Shown here: positions 37,229-45,941 of the stretch, piece after piece
How positions within the stretch are numbered: the stretch's first letter is position 1
How the letters are laid out: each line of letters starts with the position of its first letter
Source of the DNA: Bacteroidales bacterium
GTDB lineage: Bacteria > Bacteroidota > Bacteroidia > Bacteroidales > P3
Length of the DNA stretch: 55,306 bases
NCBI GenBank assembly: GCA_017613375.1
Contig: JAGADZ010000010.1
Coordinates: forward strand, 1-55,306
Direction of reading: 5' to 3'
Notes under the pieces: model-generated
The model's input: only the letters and a program-made list of their open reading frames with translations
The model's database searches: none
What the model was told of the DNA's origin: nothing
Position numbers and translations under genes: made by a program

Positions 37229-39730
37229 ATGACTGTTTCTGAGTTGTCTGAAATACTGAGACCTTCTGTTTCCAGCATCGGAACACCCGATGTGTCGTTT
37301 TCGCGTATCTTGACTGACAGCCGAAAGCTTACTGAGGCATCGGAGACTCTTTTCTTTGCTATCCGTACCAAACGTAACAACGGGGCTAACTATATTCCTG
37401 AACTATATTCAAAAGGGGTGAGGAATTTTGTGGTGTGCAACGACCTCGACGATAAGCTGCAGACGGAATTGCAGATGCTGAAAGAGGCAAACTACTGGTT
37501 TGTCGGCGATGTCGTCGCTATGCTACAGAAAGTGGCGGAACATCACAGAAAACAATTCGATATACCTGTTGTTGGTATCACAGGAAGCAATGGTAAGACG
37601 ATTGTGAAAGACTGGATTGTTCAACTCCTTGCTTCGGACCACCATATTGTTTCAAGCCCCAAAAGCTATAATTCTCAGATAGGTGTACCGTTGTCTGTAT
37701 GGCAAATGAGTAAGGAGCATGACTTCGCTGTCTTCGAGGCTGGCATTTCTGAGACAGGTAAGATGGAGGCCCTGAAAAATGTTATATGCCCTACAATAGG
37801 TATCTTCACAAATATAGGACAGGCTCATGACGAGAATTTCCTCACTCGTTACCAGAAAATAGCAGAGAAATTGCAGCTGTTCACCCATTGCGAGGTCCTG
37901 ATATATTGTGCAGACCATAAGGATATTCATTCTGTGGTGTCCGAAAAAGAGAGCCTTCGTCGTTTGAACCGCTTTACATGGGGTGTTTCCGATGAGAACC
38001 AGGTCCAGCTACGTGACACTATCGTTTCGGAACGGTCCACGGTTTTGAAGGTGATGTACAACAGCATAGGATATGATGTTGAGATTCCTTTTGTGGACAG
38101 GGCTTCGATTGAGAATGCAATGCATTGTATTACACTGATGTTCTATCTCGGCTATGACGGCGATGAAATAGTGGAACGCTGCCTGCATCTCTCACCCGTG
38201 GCTATGCGTCTCGAAATGGACGAGGCAATAAACAACTGCTTGCTGATAAACGACAGCTATAGTCTGGATATAAACTCTTTGTCTATAGCACTTGATTTTG
38301 TACAGCACGAACAACAACACTTCCACAAGACTCTTATCATGAGTGATTTCATGCAGACGGGCATCCCAGAACAGGAACTCTATTCTCAGGTGTCGGCATT
38401 GATAAAGCAGCGTGGAATAACCAAACTTATAGGAATAGGCGAGGCATTGTCGCGGAACAAAGAGCAATTCACCGACTTGACCTGTTACTATTACCTCTCC
38501 ACAGAAGAGTTTATGCGTAAGCATCCTTTCAGCGATTTCCAGAATGAGACAATACTCCTGAAAGGTGCTCGAGTGTTTTGTTTTGAAAACATTGCCAAGG
38601 TATTGCAACGTAAATCTCACGAGACAATCATGGAAGTTGATCTTGATGCCATGGTGCAGAATGTCAACTATTACCGTTCCCGTATCGAGCCATCAACGAA
38701 ACTTATGGCCATGGTGAAGGCCTCTTCTTATGGCGCTGGCAAAGTAGAGGTTGCCAATACGTTGCAGTTCAACCATGTCGACTATCTCACTGTGGCCTAT
38801 TGTGACGAGGGAGTGGAACTGCGGCGCAACGGCATCACTTTGCCTATCATGGTGATGAACCCGGAAGAGGAGAGTTTCGACAATATTATCCGTTATGAAC
38901 TGGAACCGGATATTTACAGTTTCCGTATTCTTGAGTCTTTTTTCGAGACTGCCAGTATCTATGCCGCTCAGTCCCATCCTGTTGCAATACACGTGGAATT
39001 GGACACGGGAATGCATCGCTTGGGGTTTGCAAATAGCCAAATACCGGAATTGGCACGTCGTTTGAAAGAGGCAAAGGGAATTCTTGAGGTGAAGTCCGTT
39101 TTCTCTCATCTTGCGTGCAGCGAGGATCCTGATATGGATGATTTTACTCGTAACCAGATAGATCGTTTCAAAGAAGGATCATTGTTGCTGAAAAAACTCC
39201 TCGGCAATGATTCCATATTGTGTCATATACTTAATTCTTCGGGTATTACCCGTTTTCCTGAGGCACAGATGGATATGGTAAGACTCGGTATAGGTCTCTA
39301 TGGAATATCTCCTGAACCTGATGTACAGCGTATGCTGGCACCTGTAAGTACATTGAAGACACGCATATCACAGATAAAAGATATCCCTGCTGGCGACTCT
39401 GTGGGATACAACCGTCGTTGGATAGCGGAACGTGACTCGCGTATCGCTATCATACCCATCGGATATGCCGACGGATTGTCACGTCATTTGGGCTATGGCC
39501 GCGGTCATGTAGAAATAGACGGCAAACAGGCTTCGATAATAGGTAGTATCTGTATGGATATGTGTTTTGTTGATGTCACCGACATTTGTTGCGAGGAGGG
39601 TGACGAAGTGATTCTTTTTGGATCTGCCGAATCGCTTTGGAATATGTCAAAAGCAGCGGATACAATACCGTATGAACTGCTTACGGCAGTGTCCCCACGC
39701 GTTAAGAGAGTCTATTTTAGTCAGAATTAA
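37229..39730 (+). CDS. murF-alr: Bifunctional MurF ligase/alanine racemase
   Basis: The product is 833 residues, the fused form common in Bacteroidota. Residues about 1-455 are the UDP-N-acetylmuramoyl-tripeptide D-Ala-D-Ala ligase: GITGSNGKTIVKDWI (ATP loop), VFEAGISETGKMEAL and NIGQAHDENF. Residues about 465-833 are alanine racemase: MEVDLDAMVQNVNYYR, MVKASSYGAGK with the PLP lysine, LDTGMHRLGF, and the tyrosine-bearing NSSGITRFPEAQMDMVRLGIG (split: RFPEAQMDMVRLGIG). It makes D-Ala and joins D-Ala-D-Ala to the peptidoglycan precursor in one chain. Confidence 0.95.
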   Translation: MTVSELSEILRPSVSSIGTPDVSFSRILTDSRKLTEASETLFFAIRTKRNNGANYIPELYSKGVRNFVVCNDLDDKLQTELQMLKEANYWFVGDVVAMLQKVAEHHRKQFDIPVVGITGSNGKTIVKDWIVQLLASDHHIVSSPKSYNSQIGVPLSVWQMSKEHDFAVFEAGISETGKMEALKNVICPTIGIFTNIGQAHDENFLTRYQKIAEKLQLFTHCEVLIYCADHKDIHSVVSEKESLRRLNRFTWGVSDENQVQLRDTIVSERSTVLKVMYNSIGYDVEIPFVDRASIENAMHCITLMFYLGYDGDEIVERCLHLSPVAMRLEMDEAINNCLLINDSYSLDINSLSIALDFVQHEQQHFHKTLIMSDFMQTGIPEQELYSQVSALIKQRGITKLIGIGEALSRNKEQFTDLTCYYYLSTEEFMRKHPFSDFQNETILLKGARVFCFENIAKVLQRKSHETIMEVDLDAMVQNVNYYRSRIEPSTKLMAMVKASSYGAGKVEVANTLQFNHVDYLTVAYCDEGVELRRNGITLPIMVMNPEEESFDNIIRYELEPDIYSFRILESFFETASIYAAQSHPVAIHVELDTGMHRLGFANSQIPELARRLKEAKGILEVKSVFSHLACSEDPDMDDFTRNQIDRFKEGSLLLKKLLGNDSILCHILNSSGITRFPEAQMDMVRLGIGLYGISPEPDVQRMLAPVSTLKTRISQIKDIPAGDSVGYNRRWIAERDSRIAIIPIGYADGLSRHLGYGRGHVEIDGKQASIIGSICMDMCFVDVTDICCEEGDEVILFGSAESLWNMSKAADTIPYELLTAVSPRVKRVYFSQN

Positions 39731-39794
39731 TAATGACGTTTTTTTTTTACAGGTATACACTGTAAAAAGCTAACGCTATAGTTGTAGTCTTAAA

Positions 39795-40487
39795 ATGAGC
39801 GATAGTATGTTTTCACAGAAAATGAAATTGGCAGACCTGATAGAGGCCAACCATTATATCATACTTCTTTTATCACGCTTTGACATCCCGTTGGGCTTCG
39901 GCGACAAATCAGTCCGTGAGGTCTGTGTGGCGAATAATGTCCCTGTGGATTTCATGTTGATGATTTGCAATGTCTACACATTTGATTCGTATATTCCAGA
40001 CGAGAAAGAGTTTGAGAGAACTGATATGAGTATGCTCGTGCCGTATCTCCTGGCTTCTCATAAGTACTATACTTTTGAGCGTCTGCCTCATATAGAGTCG
40101 CATCTGCATCATATCGCCGACAAGATAGAGCCTCGATATGGTGATATCCTTAAACGCTTTTATGCGGATTACCGTAGTGAGATTTCTGCACATTTCCGTT
40201 GTGAGGAGGAGATGGATTTCCCGAATCTTATATCCCTTCAAAAAGGCGATAGAATCAATATGTCGGTATCTTCACACTTCGAGGAGTCGCATGGCAGCCT
40301 GGTGGACAAACTGAACGATTTGACTCAGATAGTGTATAAGTATCTCCCTGGAAATGTCTTGCCGGAAGAAACCATGGAACTTGTTTTCGATATCCTGCAG
40401 CTGTCTTCCGATATACAGAAACATGTTCTGATTGAGGAGAGAATACTTGTTCCTTATATGAGATGGCTGGAAAGGGGGCTGAAATGA
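39795..40487 (+). CDS. Hemerythrin-domain protein, iron-centre repair (RIC/ScdA) type
   Basis: The product is 230 residues. The N-terminal ~60 residues (LADLIEANHYIILLLSRFD, SVREVCVANNV) fit the ScdA_N domain. The rest is a four-helix hemerythrin-like bundle with the diiron ligand His/Glu set: ASHKYYTFERLPHIESHLHHI, AHFRCEEEMDFP, FEESHGSL, KHVLIEERILVP. RIC proteins repair iron-sulfur clusters damaged by NO or oxygen. The ATG of the next gene overlaps its stop (ATGA), so the two are translationally coupled. TATAGTTG at 39777-39784 is a 7-of-8 match to the -7 consensus. Confidence 0.88.
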   Translation: MSDSMFSQKMKLADLIEANHYIILLLSRFDIPLGFGDKSVREVCVANNVPVDFMLMICNVYTFDSYIPDEKEFERTDMSMLVPYLLASHKYYTFERLPHIESHLHHIADKIEPRYGDILKRFYADYRSEISAHFRCEEEMDFPNLISLQKGDRINMSVSSHFEESHGSLVDKLNDLTQIVYKYLPGNVLPEETMELVFDILQLSSDIQKHVLIEERILVPYMRWLERGLK

Positions 40488-41092
40488 AGCCGTTGGTGTC
40501 AGTGTTGATTGTTGAGCCGTCGGAGATAATATACAACGGTCTGCGGACCATTCTCGAGGAGACTGGTAAATATAATGTACTCTCACCACGACATGATGCT
40601 GCAAATCTCGAAGAACGTCTTCCTGTTATTCGCCCTGATTTGCTGATAGTTAATCCTGCACTACTGACTTCTCAACCGAAGCATCAACTAGCTGAATATT
40701 GTGCAGTCAGACCGGGAATGCCTGTTGTCGCATTGGTATATCAGTATGTGGAACTCTCTTTTTTGGAAGCGTTTCGTTTTGTGATAGATATCAGGATGTC
40801 GCGAAGTATGTTGCTGTCGACTCTGACTAATGCTTTGAACAGCAACGTTGTTGAACAGGACAATGACGAACAGACGGAAAACTATGAACTCAGCGACCGC
40901 GAGACGGATGTCTTGGTACTTGTAGCCAAAGGGTTGAGCAGTAAGGAGATTGCAGATAATCTGCATATATCAATACATACAGTGAACTCGCACAGAAAGA
41001 ATATCACGCATAAGACAGGAATAAAATCTGTTGCCGGTCTCGCAGTATACGCTATGTTGCACAATTTGATAGAGGATAGGGATAGAGGATAA
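40484..41092 (+). CDS. LuxR-type regulator with a degenerate receiver domain
   Basis: The product is 202 residues from the ATG at 40484, which overlaps the RIC stop (ATGA); an upstream ATG at 40463 is less likely. Residues about 4-115 form a receiver-like fold, but the phospho-acceptor position in PDLLIVNPAL is Asn, and the usual acidic pair after the first strand is reduced to one Glu (LIVEPSE). Residues about 135-195 are a LuxR/NarL helix-turn-helix (LSDRETDVLVLVAKGLSSKEIA, split here: LVAKGLSSKEIA; ISIHTVNSHRKNI). It may respond to partner binding rather than phosphorylation; coupling to the RIC gene suggests a link to NO or iron-sulfur stress. Confidence 0.87.
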   Translation: MKPLVSVLIVEPSEIIYNGLRTILEETGKYNVLSPRHDAANLEERLPVIRPDLLIVNPALLTSQPKHQLAEYCAVRPGMPVVALVYQYVELSFLEAFRFVIDIRMSRSMLLSTLTNALNSNVVEQDNDEQTENYELSDRETDVLVLVAKGLSSKEIADNLHISIHTVNSHRKNITHKTGIKSVAGLAVYAMLHNLIEDRDRG

Positions 41093-41175
41093 GGCACTGA
41101 AGGCAGGAATTCGGTGGTTCTGTGTCTGCGTCGAGAATTGTACTCCTAAAGGGATTTGTAATTCAAAAAAAAGCG

Positions 41176-41183
41176 TATCTTTG
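41176..41183 (+). promoter_or_regulatory. Bacteroidota promoter for the Cys-rich protein gene, giving a near-leaderless transcript
   Basis: TATCTTTG is an exact -7 match and TTTG at 41155-41158 is a fair -33 element (17 bases apart). The -7 element ends 9 bases before the ATG at 41193. Transcription would therefore begin within a few bases of the start codon. Confidence 0.6.
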
Positions 41184-41192
41184 CACTTCGAA

Positions 41193-41546
41193 ATGAAACA
41201 CTTCTCTTATATATCAATAGCATTTACTACGCTGATACTGTTGGTCTTCGGCTCAGGAGGCGTGGGTATAGAGAAGTGTGCCTGTTCAGGGAAAATTTCC
41301 ATTGCGAATCCGTTGTCAGAAGACTGCTGCCCTAATGAGAGTGGTTGTATGATGGTTACTGTCGTACAGCTCTCTTCAGGGGAGATGCAGCACTGTACGG
41401 ATGTACCGATGCCATATCCATTTCTTACGGCAATTTTTTGTGTGGCTCCGCAACCGGTATTGGAACGTTTTTCGGAGCCTGTTTCAAGGATTTTGTTCGA
41501 TACCAGGCCGCCAGGCTATGTGGATAAAATAGTGTTAATGTGTTGA
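41193..41546 (+). CDS. Small secreted Cys-rich protein of a putative metal locus
   Basis: The product is 117 residues from the ATG at 41193; the in-frame ATG at 41181 lies inside the promoter and is rejected. A hydrophobic N-terminus (ISIAFTTLILLVFGSGGVGI) is a signal peptide or anchor. Cysteines cluster in KCACSGK, DCCPNESGC, QHCTD and the terminal LMC. The Cys spacing (CxC, CC, C) suggests metal binding or disulfides. It precedes a TonB-dependent receptor and an HMA protein on the same strand. I recall similar short proteins before TonB receptors in Bacteroidota but cannot name a family. Confidence 0.7.
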   Translation: MKHFSYISIAFTTLILLVFGSGGVGIEKCACSGKISIANPLSEDCCPNESGCMMVTVVQLSSGEMQHCTDVPMPYPFLTAIFCVAPQPVLERFSEPVSRILFDTRPPGYVDKIVLMC

Positions 41547-41555
41547 TTTGTCTTT

Positions 41556-41643
41556 GACGTTGTTTCTCAACGTCACCTTTTCTATGTGTTGGGTGGAAAT
41601 GATGGACTGGAGTATACAGCCAAATGTTTCCACATAAACACAT
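41556..41643 (+). promoter_or_regulatory. Hairpin plus imperfect inverted repeat in the TonB receptor leader
   Basis: A 7-bp hairpin (GACGTTG, TTTCT, CAACGTC; 41556-41574) follows the Cys-rich gene. Behind it lies a longer imperfect stem: 41584-41599 with 41627-41643, made of two 7-bp helices (ATGTGTT/AACACAT and GTGGAAA/TTTCCAC) with an internal loop and a 27-base apical loop. The first may be a weak terminator; the second may be an operator or RNA leader of the receptor gene. Confidence 0.4.
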
Positions 41644-41683
41644 CCGATAATTAACACATTTGTTTTATTTTATCTATTTATTA

Positions 41684-43660
41684 ATGAAACGTTTGTTTTT
41701 ATTTTGCTGCTGTATGATGTGGCTCGTTGCTGAGGCTCAGCAGCATGACACTGTGCAGAACTCCAGGCTGAACAAAGTTACCGTACGTTCGCATCGCCAT
41801 TCAGGTATCAGCCGTATGGGCGGCGCAGAAAATGGGATTAATATGGGACAAGGAGAACTGTTTCGTGCCGCATGTTGTAACCTCGGCGAGAGTTTTGTGA
41901 ACAGTGCTTCGGTAGATGTGAACTACAACGATGCAGCCGTAGGCGCAAGACAAATAAAACTGTTGGGACTCAGCGGACAATATGTTCAGATGCTTAACGA
42001 GGGCTTGCCGTCGTCGATAGGGGCTTCGTTGCCTTATTCTCTGGGATATGTCCCTGGAGCATGGATGAAAAGCATTTCGGTGAGCAAGGGGGCTTCAAGT
42101 GTTAAACATGGTCCGCAGAGCATTACAGGACAGATTAATGTCGAATATTTGAAGCCGGAGGATGACCCTTTGTTTCAACTGAATATTTATGGCGATAGCC
42201 GTCTTAAAAGTGAGTTTAACGCTGCGGTTAACAGACATATAGGTGATAATCTCAGCACTATTGTCATGGCTCATTATGAACATGATTTCGGACATCATGA
42301 CGATGACGGTGACTTATGGCATGACTCGCCGGCAGTGACTCAGTTTCATCTGCAGAACCGTTGGAAATATGCCAAAGGACACTATATCATGCATGCTGGT
42401 GTGGGCTATCTGCAGGAACAGCGCGAAGGAGGTCAGATGCTAACTGTCGCAAATCCTTTCAGGGTACTACTCAACGCAAGCAGGGCAGAGGCTTATATGA
42501 AACATGCATGGCTCGTGGACCATGACCACAACACTAATATCGCTCTGTTGGCCAATGGATATTATTATTCACTTGACGGCACTTTTGGACCTAAGACTTA
42601 CCGGAACAGTCAGCTGAATTTCAACAGCCGATTGGTGTTGGAACATGATTTCAACGAATTCCATAATATTTCTACCGGTCTGAGCCTGGATGGCAGCAGA
42701 ATGGACGAGGATTTGTTCCTTATGACGTCACGTCAGTGGAATACACGAGAAATTGTTCCAGGGGCTTATGCCCAGTACACATATATGCCTTCATACAAGT
42801 TGACGGCTATGGCAGGACTACGTGCCGATTACAACAGCCTATACCAGCGAGCTTATTTCACTCCACGTCTGCATCTTAAGTGGATGGTGTGTGACTGGAT
42901 GACACTGCGTGCTTCGTCGGGCAAAGGATTCCGGACTCCTCATGTTATTGCGGAGAACCATTACCTTTTGGCTTCAGGACGCACATTGGTCGCGGACACT
43001 ATATTGCCACAGGAGGAAGCATGGAATAGTGGAATATCAATGGCTTTCTTTATTCCTGTCGGAGGGAAAAACTTAAAACTTAATGCGGAATACTATTATA
43101 CTGATTTCATACACCAGACTGTGGTGGACTATGATAGCGACCCGACAAAAATTGTTATCAATGACCTTGACGGCTCGTCGTTTTCCCATACACTACAGGT
43201 GGACGCATCATATGATTTCACCGAGGAGTTTAATGTCTTGACGGCATTCCGGTACAACTATGTAAGATGTACCTATGACGGCATCCTAATGGAAAAACCG
43301 ATGACATCGCGCTATAAGGGATTGGTGACGTTGAACTGGAAGCCGATGATGGCTATATGGCAGGTGGATGTCACACTGTCGCTAAATGGCGGCGGTCGCA
43401 TGCCGACACCATATACGCTGATAGATGGCACACCGTCGTGGGACTCGGAATTCCCTGCATATATGCAGTTGAGTGCTCAAGTGACACGCGAATTCCGCCA
43501 TTTCTCGCTATATGTCGGAGGAGAGAACCTTACTGGATATCGCCAAAAGAATCCAATAATCAATGCGTCGGATCCTTGGAGCACAGATTTTGACCCGACG
43601 ATGATTTGGGGGCCTGTACACGGCATTATGGTGTATGCTGGAATACGAATGAAAATATAA
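41684..43660 (+). CDS. TonB-dependent outer-membrane receptor, probable metal uptake
   Basis: The product is 658 residues from the ATG at 41684, chosen because it begins a proper signal peptide (LFLFCCCMMWLVAEAQ). The plug has VTVRSHRHSGISRMGG, then LLGLSGQYVQMLNEGLPSS, YVPGAWMKSISVSKGASSVKHG and SITGQINVEYLKP. The barrel follows, ending MVYAGIRMKI. At about residues 199-215 a His/Asp-rich stretch (HDFGHHDDDGDLWHD) sits in an early barrel strand or loop and suggests a transition-metal ligand. It lacks the carboxypeptidase-like N-terminal domain of SusC receptors. It is flanked by a Cys-rich protein and an HMA protein. Confidence 0.88.
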   Translation: MKRLFLFCCCMMWLVAEAQQHDTVQNSRLNKVTVRSHRHSGISRMGGAENGINMGQGELFRAACCNLGESFVNSASVDVNYNDAAVGARQIKLLGLSGQYVQMLNEGLPSSIGASLPYSLGYVPGAWMKSISVSKGASSVKHGPQSITGQINVEYLKPEDDPLFQLNIYGDSRLKSEFNAAVNRHIGDNLSTIVMAHYEHDFGHHDDDGDLWHDSPAVTQFHLQNRWKYAKGHYIMHAGVGYLQEQREGGQMLTVANPFRVLLNASRAEAYMKHAWLVDHDHNTNIALLANGYYYSLDGTFGPKTYRNSQLNFNSRLVLEHDFNEFHNISTGLSLDGSRMDEDLFLMTSRQWNTREIVPGAYAQYTYMPSYKLTAMAGLRADYNSLYQRAYFTPRLHLKWMVCDWMTLRASSGKGFRTPHVIAENHYLLASGRTLVADTILPQEEAWNSGISMAFFIPVGGKNLKLNAEYYYTDFIHQTVVDYDSDPTKIVINDLDGSSFSHTLQVDASYDFTEEFNVLTAFRYNYVRCTYDGILMEKPMTSRYKGLVTLNWKPMMAIWQVDVTLSLNGGGRMPTPYTLIDGTPSWDSEFPAYMQLSAQVTREFRHFSLYVGGENLTGYRQKNPIINASDPWSTDFDPTMIWGPVHGIMVYAGIRMKI

Positions 43661-43749
43661 TTGTAATTTTAAAGTTATAACATAAGTTACAAAACAAGAC
43701 TTGTAAGTTATGATAGTCACATGACACTACAGAAAAAAAATAACATATC

Positions 43750-44049
43750 ATGAAACGTACATTATTAATCACTTTATTGGCCCTTTTGCTGGGCATCGGT
43801 GGCAAAGGCCTCCGTATCGTCGTGCTTACTCCTACTCCGGAAATGCACTGCGTCAGTTGTGAAAACAAAATCAAGGAGAATATGCGTTTTGAAAAAGGTG
43901 TAAAGAAAATCGAGACCAATCGTGAGAAACAGGAAGTCTCTATTACATACGACCCTTCAAAAACCAATGTACAGAATATCCGTGCAGGGATGAAGAAGAT
44001 AGGTTACGAAACAAAAGTTGTCGTCGATAAGGAAGCAAAGACTCGTTAA
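43750..44049 (+). CDS. HMA-domain (heavy-metal-associated) protein, exported
   Basis: The product is 99 residues. A hydrophobic N-terminus (LLITLLALLLGIGGKGLRIV) is a signal peptide or membrane anchor. The HMA domain follows: the metal motif MHCVSC at about residues 32-37, then NKIKENMRFEKGVKKIE, then the second half VSITYDPSKTNVQNI and MKKIGYETKV. Such domains carry Cu(I), Zn or Hg. Being 89 bp after the TonB receptor on the same strand, it is probably the periplasmic acceptor of the metal the receptor imports. A terminator follows. Confidence 0.9.
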   Translation: MKRTLLITLLALLLGIGGKGLRIVVLTPTPEMHCVSCENKIKENMRFEKGVKKIETNREKQEVSITYDPSKTNVQNIRAGMKKIGYETKVVVDKEAKTR

Positions 44050-44070
44050 TGTCTCTGTGCTTGGATATGA

Positions 44071-44111
44071 AAAAACAGGGCCGATAAGTCATACTTATTG
44101 GCCCTGTTTTT
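44071..44111 (+). terminator. Bidirectional terminator between the HMA gene and the SulP gene
   Basis: A 19-bp stem (arms 44071-44089 and 44093-44111, one G-U pair, 3-base loop) has A-run and T-run at its base, so it works in both directions. It lies between convergent genes. Confidence 0.88.
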
Positions 44112-44128
44112 TGTATGTAAGCAAGTGA

Positions 44129-45835
44129 TTATTTGTCAAATGTCTGCTTCTTCAGGAATTCTGTGCAGTCTTCGAAAGTGGCGAATGTATGTTCTTCGGG
44201 GACTAATTCAGGGATGAGATTCATGGTTTTAAGCATGTACATGGGCTGAGGCTGTATGATGGTCATCAGCACTGTGGCACCTTTGGCCTGAATGTCTTTG
44301 ATGGCGGTTTCCATGGCGTAAAGACCTGACTGATCCATGAAACTGACGAGACGCATGCGGATGATGACAATTTTCGCATCTTCTGGAACGTCATTCATCA
44401 CCTCTTGGAATTTCGTTATCGTTCCGAAGAAAATAGGACCGTTAAGTCGTTGGATATATATGTGTTTTCTTATCTCGTCGGTGATACCGCCCTCGTCGCT
44501 CCAGGGACTTTCTTTATCAAAATTGGTCATTATGGAGGAGCTGTAGCCGCCTTCGACGAGGTCGCTGGCACGTTTCATGAACAGCACACAGGCTATCACC
44601 ATTCCGATGCCTACGGCAGTGAGAAGGTCGACAAAGACGGTAAGGAGGAATACGACGATTAGGACGAAAGCGTCGGCACGCGGTATTTTGAGAAGGTCTT
44701 TGAATCCTTTGAAGTCGATAATGCCCCAGCCTACAGTGATAAGGATTCCCGCCAATACTGACAGTGGTACATATTTCACCAGACTGCCTAATCCAAGCAG
44801 GATGGCCAAGAGGAAAAGGGAATGGATCATTCCGCTAAGTTGGGTGCGTCCTCCACTTTTTACATTGACGACGGTACGCATAGTGGCTCCGGCACCTGCA
44901 ATGCCGCAGAAAAGACCGCTAATCATGTTGCCGATACCTTGGCCGATAAGTTCTTTGTTGCTGTTGTGATGGGTCTTGGTGATGTTGTCGGCGACTACGG
45001 ATGTCAGAAGGGTGTCGATGGAGCCTAAGCCTGCCAAGGTTAGACCAGGCAAGATGCTTGCTTTAAGTAGTGCAATCCAGTCCAGACCTGCCAACTCAAC
45101 ACCTTCTTTGGCAAAGAAAGGCATAGGCATACCACTTGGAATCTTTCCAATGGTCAGTTTCTCAGGGATGTCAAGGAAGAGCGATATGACTGTCATGGCT
45201 ATCAGGGCTACGAGAGTGGCGGGTATTTTCTTTGTTATTAGAGGAAACAGGTAAATGATTACTATTGTTCCCAAGCCTAACCACAAGGCGTTGAGTGAGA
45301 TGCCCCCTGCAATACGTATTGGCAACTCGGTAATCATGTCAATTGCCAAAACAGGTGATTTCAATCCTACCAATGGATAGAGTTGCTGGAGTATGATGAT
45401 GACTCCGATACCGCTCATAAATCCTGATAAAACAGGGTAGGGGATATAGCGTACGTATTTGCCGATTTTAATGATGCCGAACAGTACCTGGAACAGACCA
45501 CAGAAGAGTCCGGCCATGGACATGGCAATCAATACTTCGGGGAACGAATGTCCCGAAGAAGCCCAGACACCGGATATCAACGAGGCAGTGATAACAGTCA
45601 TGGGACCTGTGGGACCGCTGATTTGAGAGTGCGTGCCGCCGAACATTGCAGCGAAGAACCCAAGCAGGGTGGCACCAACCAGACCGGCTAAGGCTCCTAA
45701 GGAACTCGCGGCGGGATCGTCAATGCCGCCAAAAGCTTGTATGCCGAATGCAAGAGCAAGAGGAAGGGCAACAATACCGGCGGTAATACCGCCGAAAATG
45801 TCGCCTTTAAGGTTTTTTGTAGTAAGAAATGCCAT
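44129..45835 (-). CDS. SulP family anion transporter with STAS domain
   Basis: The product is 568 residues. The first ~420 form the SulP membrane domain: ITAGIVALPLALAFGIQAFGG, GGTHSQISGPTGPMTVI, about ten to twelve membrane segments, and GLGSIDTLLTSVVADNIT. Residues about 440-560 are a cytoplasmic STAS domain with IVIIRMRLVSFMDQSGLYAME. SulP proteins carry sulfate, bicarbonate, dicarboxylates or chloride; the substrate cannot be told here. It is divergent from the polyferredoxin gene, and the -7 element TAACTTTG lies 77 bp upstream. Confidence 0.93.
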   Translation of the reverse strand: MAFLTTKNLKGDIFGGITAGIVALPLALAFGIQAFGGIDDPAASSLGALAGLVGATLLGFFAAMFGGTHSQISGPTGPMTVITASLISGVWASSGHSFPEVLIAMSMAGLFCGLFQVLFGIIKIGKYVRYIPYPVLSGFMSGIGVIIILQQLYPLVGLKSPVLAIDMITELPIRIAGGISLNALWLGLGTIVIIYLFPLITKKIPATLVALIAMTVISLFLDIPEKLTIGKIPSGMPMPFFAKEGVELAGLDWIALLKASILPGLTLAGLGSIDTLLTSVVADNITKTHHNSNKELIGQGIGNMISGLFCGIAGAGATMRTVVNVKSGGRTQLSGMIHSLFLLAILLGLGSLVKYVPLSVLAGILITVGWGIIDFKGFKDLLKIPRADAFVLIVVFLLTVFVDLLTAVGIGMVIACVLFMKRASDLVEGGYSSSIMTNFDKESPWSDEGGITDEIRKHIYIQRLNGPIFFGTITKFQEVMNDVPEDAKIVIIRMRLVSFMDQSGLYAMETAIKDIQAKGATVLMTIIQPQPMYMLKTMNLIPELVPEEHTFATFEDCTEFLKKQTFDK

Positions 45836-45911
45836 AAAAAAAAGTTAATTAATCTTATATAATCTGTTTAATGATAAGCGATTGCTTTAATATAAAGCTG
45901 TTTTTGGTTTT

Positions 45912-45919
45912 GCAAAGTT
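45912..45919 (-). promoter_or_regulatory. Bacteroidota -7 element for the SulP gene
   Basis: The minus strand reads TAACTTTG, an exact match to TAnnTTTG, 77 bp before the SulP start. The plus-strand -7 element of the divergent gene is only 23 bp away, so polymerase binding at the two sites may interfere. Confidence 0.55.
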
Positions 45920-45941
45920 ACGATTTTTAAAGATTTTTGCG

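Noticed and set aside
39744-39768. Hairpin between murF-alr and the RIC gene as a terminator
   Set aside because: The T-run lies before the stem on the plus strand and no T-run follows it, so it lacks the normal terminator layout. The stem is only 9 bp with five A-T pairs.
41575-41683. Cobalamin riboswitch before the TonB receptor
   Set aside because: The leader is too short and the conserved B12-box bases are not present.
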